Assembly: GCA_032433595.1 (NCBI GenBank)
Contig: JASWJB010000056.1
Location: 62,001-126,000 of the forward strand
Direction of reading: 5' to 3'
Source of the DNA: Conoideocrella luteorostrata
Taxonomy: Eukaryota > Ascomycota > Sordariomycetes > Hypocreales > Clavicipitaceae
Length of the DNA stretch: 64,000 nt
Numbering within the stretch: the first letter of the stretch is position 1; the number at the start of each line of letters is the position of its first letter. The notes below the pieces were generated by a model. That model worked only from the letters and a program-made list of their open reading frames with translations, was not told the DNA's origin and did not search any database. Below are positions 57,130 through 64,000 of the stretch, one piece after another. The position numbers and the translations under genes were made by a program.

Positions 57130-60100
57130 TGCTGTCGGCCGGTGAGCTTCGTGATTCGCCTTGTCGCGAGACTTATCCGTGAATAAATGATTCCTGTCAA
57201 AGACGCATTCCGAGGGATGCTCTGCAACAGCCGAGGTTCCAATGAATCCCGACAGAGTTTGGTATCAACTACACTGGCTTTTAAAGGGTGCGGCGCCACA
57301 ACCTTGTATCGTGGACGACGCTGCTCGATCAATGGTGAGGCTACTGGGGTTATAGGGCTGAAGTGGCCGTGCCGTGTTGGGTCGCGGACGTCGCAAAGGA
57401 TGGAGGCAGCGCGGCGAGAACAAGTAAATGACTCTTCTATAACAAGAACATGAGAGCGGTGTTGTGCCGTGGTAATGGCGGCAACCGGAGCAGATAGATT
57501 GCGTGCAGCGCGGGGAGACGACCCAACAGGCGGCGATTGACGTGAGGGATGAGGTCGGAGGTCGGAGGAGGGAGGTGAGGTTGTCGATCTGCCGGCCACT
57601 TGCTCCGTACAGATGGGAGTTGCGTGGTGCACGCTGGGCGCGGGACGTGGCCTGGTGGTTTCAATCAATCGTGGATTGACGCCTGTCCGCCAGGCGGAGA
57701 GTGGAGCTCCACAGCCTGTACGGAGCAGCAGCCACTGCTCTAGGCGGCAAGAGTGGGGTCGGGAAAGCTACTGCTTCCACTACTAGGCACGCCGTATTGA
57801 GTACGGAGCTGTTAGTTACTCAGTATTCCAAAGAGATACAATCAATCTATTGCAAGAGCGCGCTTTGAGCTTCACCAAGATATGAACACTGCAAAGATCA
57901 ACCCCGGATTCCTGGCCACTCATTGGCGTGCATCGTACACGTACGGAGTACACGTATCGAAGCCGAGAAGGAGCTTTCAGCGATCGGATTCCCCAATTCG
58001 ACCAAACCGCTAACTAGTTATCTGCAACAGTTAATCTCGCCCACTACCGAGTACAAGGGGGCTGCTAATCTATGGACGATATTTAGTGCATGGGTCCGTA
58101 TTTCTATCGGAATTATTTCGACTTCTTAGCCGACTCCGGCAGTCAATCCAATCCTGCATTGCAGAAAAATGCATCGTCATCATTATCTACCAATCACTTT
58201 CACATTGACGTTATTATTTTAACATGATTAGACTTGAACTGTAGATTTTTGTGCTAAATCTCCCTCGTAGCTCGTCAAGTCGGCGAGTCGGCGAAGTCAA
58301 TTCTCCACATCATCATCGTCTTCAAACATGTCCTTATCGCGTACACCGTGGCACAACGTGAAAGTAGTACATCGGGGTTGTGAAAGTAGTACATCGGGGT
58401 TGTGAAGGTAGTACATCGGTGGCCTATCCCGACACCGTTGTGGCTAACATGCATGGATATGCTTGATATTGTACAATCAAAAAATGGGAGCGATTGTATC
58501 TGTGTCTGAGCAAGCACACTTTGAAGATTCCGCTTCATCATATCGACTGAGGAGAGCTACCCTACACATCTACACTTTGGACGTTGCAATATTGTAGCAA
58601 AGGGGAGAGTTGTGGTGCCAAACCGGGTCGATTCCATTACGGAGATATCGAGCTATCGGTTACTTCTACCTTATTTAAAGACAGTGATTTGACTCAAAAT
58701 CTTATCGTCTTCTTCATAGCCCCCCCTAAGTCACACATCTACCCAAAATTTCTCAAATTGGCCAATCTACTTGAGACATACTTGAGGAGGAATGCGGCAG
58801 GTTGCACAGGCAAAGCCTCACTTCCGAAGCCATCGCGACAACCACCTGACTTTTTTCATATGTGTAGGTACACCACTCATACGACAAATTGAATCGGAGC
58901 ATTGAAAACGCGTGCGTAAAGCAATCCATTTACTTGCTCATCCCGCTATTACACTGCTAAAACTACGAAAGGGGCATCGCTCTGTGACATTCCCTAAAAT
59001 CCAGGAACTTTTCATGACTTAAGGAAGACACCGCAAGGCTAATGAAGTTTCTAAAAACTTACAAAACGACGGCTGCTGAAAGAGCAAGTAGTGTTTAAAC
59101 TGAAAAAAGGGAAGCATAATTTCTTGCCAAATACATACGTACCGTGCCGCTCAGACATGGGCGTCCAAAGGTTTAGGTCGAGAGTCGCATAAATGTGACA
59201 GATAGAGTGTTTGGAAGCGCTACTTCTGAGTCTAACTTTCGTGCTTCTATTCCTAGAGCTTTATGTTGATTGCTTGCCAGCCTAACTGATGAGTAAACCC
59301 AAGTCTTTGAATACTATCGTGTCCGCTGATCAAATGCTGCAGCCTGTGACCATACTACACCCAGATAAAGCAGGCCCCCTTGAATCACGTATCAGTTAGT
59401 GTTTTATAAGCGCAAGCGTTTCTTGTACTCCGTATGCACATGAAATATCGGCTTTTGAGGTTATTTCAAGATGTTACTGCCGAGCGAACAAAAAGGAAAT
59501 AGAAAAAAAATTCTCGGACGGGTATTTCACGCCAATGTCACCCGGAAGCCGAAGATCTAAGGGCATCATTTCTTAAAGAACGTTGAATTGAGTGAGTTTC
59601 CCCCGCCGATGCCATAGCCTAAGAAAGCATAAAAATATCATTTCACTCCTGAGAATGTCCCCTGCTTATTTCACGATCCCACAACTGTTAGACGTCTGTG
59701 GGGGTCATGCAGAATACGCGGACTGTCGATGTCGCATCGATCAAGTGCCTCTATGACACCGTCTCTGCCGTCGGATGAAAGGATAGGATAGTTACAACAA
59801 ACGCATACGGAGCACTCGGTAGAAAACTCTGAGACACGTAATGAAAGCCACCTGGCCGCCAGTTAGCCGTGGATGCCTCATGGGCTATACGCCATCCTCG
59901 AGCCTGATTCATTGTTGCCGGGGTGGTTGCCCGCAAGGGTGTCGACACTGACTTGGCAGCGGGTGATAAGATTAGCGCCGATCATCTTAAGGTATATCAC
60001 TTATTAAAGAATGTCTCTCGTTCTGGTTCATTTAAAAGGATTTGTCATGATCGTTGCGCTATTGCGAGTGACATTGGCTTGCTCCTCAGATAGCCACCGT

Positions 60101-63100
60101 GTTGATTTGGACTTCACGTGCTGCAGGTTACTGGATTGGATTGCTTGACATAAATCTTTCTGTGGCTGCAAGACTGTGGATATCGGTATTTCTGTTGGGC
60201 TTCCAACATGTGTGTGTTTCAACTGGAGAAGGCTGGCGATAAAAAAAACAAAGATGTCGTAGAAGTTGCGCAATTTGTTCGCCCGAGGTGCCGTCTCGTC
60301 CACACCCACTGAACAGTCTCGGCCCTCGGGTAAGGAATTCCGTCCTTACGCAAAGTTGGCGCTGCCATTCCGCGTTCCTGCGGCACTAAAATAACTAAGC
60401 ACTAACTGCTCCGTACTCTGTACGCCCAGCCGAGCTGTGGCTGACACACTTAAAAGCGGTACTAGCGAGTGAGACAATTGCGGTATTGTAGCTCGGGAAG
60501 CGGATGCTGCCTCGTGGAACCGAAGCTGCTCGTCCCTCTCGGGTCGTTTCAAACACAACAACTACTATCAGTTGGACGCGGCACGCGCCCAGAGATATCT
60601 TGGGATCCAAAACACGCAATCCATCTTTTAGACTTTCCGTTGCGGAGGTAATGGAGACGGGTAGGTTACGTTGCGGTAAGATACCGCTACGACTGTTGAG
60701 AATGCGCCGCCGGGAACCAAGACATCCTGAATCTAGACTGCATTTTATGCACGAGGAAAGCGTGCTGTGCCAAAGATCTCGCCAGTGTCCAGGATAGGCT
60801 CAAGAAGAAGTAAGGCATATCGAAAGTCCAACCCGGCTGTCTACTAAAGCCCTTGAAGAGTTTGGCCCCGGAATACATACTCCGGAAGCGTCTGGGGGGC
60901 AAAAGATGCACAAAACTGTCTCTATAAAAGCCAGGAGAAATAGGGTCGCTCAGTAGACTTGAGTTCACGCCCACATGGGAACAAAAGAGTCCGAAAAAGG
61001 GATAGCGAAGTAACTAATGATTAAAATGCCACAAAGTACGGAGAACATGCCGGTACTACATGCTGTCACGTCCCAGCATTGCATCAGCGACGGGGTTGCA
61101 AAACACACAGACCTGTCTCGCTTCACTACCGCAACGTAGCTCCACGGAGCGAGAGGCACTGGACTATCAATCTACAGACCGTCCCGCAGTTGCTGTGGAC
61201 CTTCAATTATGCCCTTGACACTGCGCGATTGGTCCACAAGCTTCTGACGGTGAGTTCAACTGGCTGCAAATTGTTGAACTCTACTCCGTACGCTTGTGAA
61301 CTAACTGACGCCTTCGCTCAAGACCAAGCTAAATTGTGATGCTTCAATCCAGGCAGGGGCTCTCGTGGGCCTACTGCTACGTGTTGAGGGTTTCCTAGTG
61401 CCTGTTTCTCATGTGATGTGCTCTGTCTCAGGAGAAAGAGGCGAGTGTCGAGTGCTACTGACGGTGCTGTAACCATCGCCCACGCGCTAGAAGCGCGAGG
61501 CACATCAATTTTTATCAGATGTCACTCTTCATGATACTGGAACTTGGAACCTTGCAGAGTATGGCAGGTTTCTCATTGGCAAATCTAGGTGCACAAGCCT
61601 GTTCACAACGTCTCAAGTAGTTACTTGTAGTGTCTTTAATAAGACTTAGGTCCTCGCAGACCGGCGAACGGTTGGAAACCCCGCGTGAGTTTGCTTGTTA
61701 CATACCGCCATTACTGGATAGTTGAAGTCCAATGCTGTCTGCCGCGACCCGTATGGCACAACAACGTGGCAGTTCTGCAAAACCACAACCTGGGCGGTGC
61801 AGCGTTACATTGGGGAATAGTGTTGTTTGTACGGAGCACAGAGTATAAATCTTTGAACCCTCGTGGCCCACTAGGGAAGGAGTCCGCATCACGGCACTTG
61901 CAGCAATATGTATCCCGTTAATGACGTTAGCTCGATCGTGGGGTTCATATTCACTGAGAACCCGGCCGAATGGATAATGTCGATCGCTATACCTTCATGC
62001 ACAATAACGGCGCCATGACAACCCTCGCCTGAGTCGTGTGCTTGGGAATCACACTGCTTGACGGCAATAACTGCACCGAATTATGCAACACCATGACTAG
62101 ACACAATTCCCGTTTATTCAAACCCGTGGCTCCTGCCGTGAAAAGCACTAAAATAGTCGGTCACTCTGGTTTGTCGGCAATAACAATCTTGATCTATGGC
62201 TTGCATACAATACGTCCAGGATGACAACTCTGTCGTTTTTGGCTTCCCCCGAGGTAGTCGTGGATTTGTGTCTCGGAACAAGGACGGGGGTTGGACAAGT
62301 TTGGTGGAAGTGGAAGCGGAAGCGGAAGCGGAAGCGCGCCAAAGTGTCCAGAAACAAGATGAACCGTCGGCTTATGCAATTTAATAGTTCACGGAGGTCA
62401 TTTAAGGAGGACGGAAACTACTTCAGGGGTTTCGAAAGCTAGAGTAGAACGGAGTATTGCTTGCTAGTATTGCCAGTTGGCAGGTAGCAGAGTTCACCAT
62501 GTCCCCCTTGGCCCGACCACTTGGTTTCACATGGCTGCTGGATGAGCAAGCTCTTCAAGTCCAAAACCATCCATGCGGCTGCCACCGGCGGGCCATGACT
62601 CAAGCTGGGAGCCCACCAGAACCACAATTCCACGAACCGAGGGTTGGTGCTAAATTAGCCAATCCGTTCGGATTACGGAGTACTCTATGGGCCACGATTG
62701 AGGCGATTCGCTGATGCGACAGCGCCTCCGCGCGGTCTCCTCAAGCTCAAGCAAGCTCAATGGCAGTCAGTGGCAATGGCGACGGCGATGGGGTGGGTTA
62801 GGTTTTGTTTGGAATGAGGGCCGTTCTCGTGCTTTCGCCCTCAACGGCTTTGGGCCATTTTCCCACATTGACCGGCGACAGTCCTTCTATTGCTTTTCAA
62901 AAGCCTACCACTGCAATTATACTTATACCCTTTCCTTCCTATCTACCCTTCCCACTTGTCCTTCTCATTTTGCTACGTCGCTGTTTGGGTCGAGTATAAG
63001 TGATTCGGAGCCCTGTATATATGAATCGCCGGTATCCCCACACCCAAACCACCATCGCGGTCTCGCCTCTTTTATACGGAGTACCCTAGTCTTCGACCCA

Positions 63101-63317
63101 CGCAGTCTTTCATCTCCACTGACGGGAGAGGGCTGACGGTGCTGAAGGCTGGCAGAAGGACCCAGATAGTCAAACACTCGCTCTTCCTGCTACCATTAAA
63201 CGAATTCCTTCTCTACTCGCAACCTACTCCAACATTTTCTACCGAAAACGAAAAAGAATCGAATGAGTTTATAGCTGAGGAGGAAGCTTGGTCGGCTCAG
63301 ATATCTTCATTGCCGAG
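57130..63317. other. Gene-poor region between the kinase and the PTH11-like receptor
   Basis: No supported gene in about 6 kb. A 180-codon minus-strand frame (57668-57126) lies in the kinase leader. A 22-base tandem repeat lies at 58358-58423 and a GGAAGC repeat at 62310-62336. TACGGAGTA-type motifs occur at about 57793, 57942, 59427, 60411, 61036, 61279, 62448, 62674 and 63075. Confidence 0.5.
58358..58423. repeat. 22-base tandem repeat, three units
   Basis: Two identical units of GTGAAAGTAGTACATCGGGG plus TT are followed by a diverged third unit (GTGAAGGTAGTACATCGGTG). Confidence 0.92.
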
Positions 63318-64000
63318 ATGAGAGTCCAGTTAGGGTTCGGTTCCCTAGCGGCCTTGATGCTGCCTGGGCTTTGCCTCGGCGACCAGGGTACCGCTCCAAC
63401 TCCCGGTAACCTGACAGCATCTCTGATGACGGTACCTCCCTGCGCAGTGCGTTTTTCATCCACAGAGCTTATTTATTCTCCAGGCGAGGAAAGTGTTTTG
63501 GATGTGTAGCTAACAAGGACCCAACTCGCAGCTCCCATGCCTTGCAGAGAATGTGATCAAGGCAAACTGCTCAGCTTCTGATCCGCAGTGTATATGCGTG
63601 GACAAGTATACCCAAATCTCAGATTCGGCGACGCCATGCATTCTAGAGAAATGCGCTCTAGTAGACGCACTGTGTAAGTTCTACGTGGCTATCCATCTCC
63701 CTTGCTATTGCGCCGATGAAGGCAATGCATGACCAAGGAGACCTTTACTAACAAGTAGGCCATCTTAAAGTCACCAAAAATGTCACAGAGAGCGTTTGCA
63801 GGAGGCCGATTCGGGATAAGAGTGGACAATATGACGCTATGAACCTCAGCATGGGCGTCATTACGGCACTCCTGGTTGTCGTACGACTTATTTACAAGAA
63901 ATTCTATAGCTATCGACGAGAATTTGGATATGATGACTGGGCAATTCTATTCACCCTCATCTTCGGTATACCTTGCACCGTCATTAACACGGTTGGCCTG
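63318..64000 (+). CDS. CFEM-domain PTH11-like seven-transmembrane receptor, 5' part (runs off window)
   Basis: Exons 63318-63446, 63532-63673 and from 63759 to the window end; introns of 85 bases each have TAAC-type branch sites (63510, 63748). The signal peptide MRVQLGFGSLAALMLPGLCL is followed by the Cys-rich CFEM domain: VPPC, LPCLAENVIKANCSASDPQC, ICVDKY, TPCILEKCALVDALC and SVCR. The first transmembrane helix is MGVITALLVVVRLIY, followed by GYDDWAILFTLIFGI, the (D/G)DW motif typical of fungal PTH11-class receptors. These receptors sense surface or host cues at the hyphal membrane and signal through G proteins, classically in appressorium formation. The 3' part is outside the window. A TACGGAGTA motif lies in the upstream region at 63075. 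Confidence 0.87.

Noticed and set aside
58584..58892. Possible fragment of a tyrosine-recombinase (DUF3435/FluG-like) element: GAKPGRFHYGDIELSV
   Set aside because: Only one short resemblance, with no catalytic Arg/His/Tyr blocks; too weak to call a Starship captain or Crypton relic.
1..64000. CRISPR arrays, rRNA or bacterial-type operons
   Set aside because: None seen; gene structure and introns are eukaryotic throughout.

Overview
This is nuclear DNA of a filamentous ascomycete, most likely Sordariomycetes and plausibly Hypocreales. The short introns (about 55-100 bases, GT-AG, with CTAAC-type branch sites) and the gene families support this: a PTH11/CFEM receptor, a Clr5-domain protein, a 2EXR relic, an NLR, and RIP-like decay of duplicated enzymes. 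The order-level placement is inference. I recognise no tRNA, rRNA, CRISPR array or intact transposon.

Layout. 1-10 kb is a gene graveyard. It holds a metacaspase-like gene whose catalytic cysteine codon reads Thr, an intact-looking three-exon serine beta-lactamase-like hydrolase (2610-4351), relics of a conserved fungal family and of a dynamin C-terminal (GED) region, a minus-strand relic, and a broken amidase (8015-9851). 10.7-12.0 kb carries a MOB2-type kinase co-activator (minus). 13.4-17.2 kb carries a four-exon NLR (alpha/beta-hydrolase, NB-ARC, TPR). Facing it tail to tail is a single-exon gene (17547-18449, minus) whose protein looks like a fungal gasdermin-type (RCD-1/HET-Q1) cell-death effector. 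This pair is the most interesting content of the window.

18.5-20.9 kb is repeat-rich. It contains the fullest copy of a roughly 430-base dispersed element, with partial copies at 9.97-10.19 kb and 17.31-17.51 kb, and a cluster of the palindrome TACGGAGTA, which recurs across the window. Next come a DCR2-type phosphatase (20886-22930, minus), a second broken amidase (about 23836-25593, minus), a 2EXR relic (26.9-27.5 kb) and a Tho1/SARNP SAP-domain gene (28114-28932). After a gene-poor 6.7 kb there are a 1505-residue disordered protein with a C-terminal methyltransferase-like domain (35667-40184), a probably mitochondrial TRM61-type tRNA methyltransferase (41199-42514, minus), a Clr5-domain regulator (43941-46871, minus), 8 kb without a recognisable gene, a Ser/Thr kinase with DLG in place of DFG (54997-57129, minus), 6 kb without a recognisable gene, and the 5' part of a CFEM/PTH11-like receptor running off the right edge.

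Conserved housekeeping or signalling genes (MOB2, DCR2, Tho1, TRM61, kinase) alternate with accessory segments (NLR with gasdermin-like neighbour, decayed amidases, caspase-like pseudoenzyme). The accessory segments look like a fast-turnover self-recognition and cell-death neighbourhood, but no functional link between genes is proven from sequence alone. Exon boundaries were read by hand from splice signals and reading-frame continuity.
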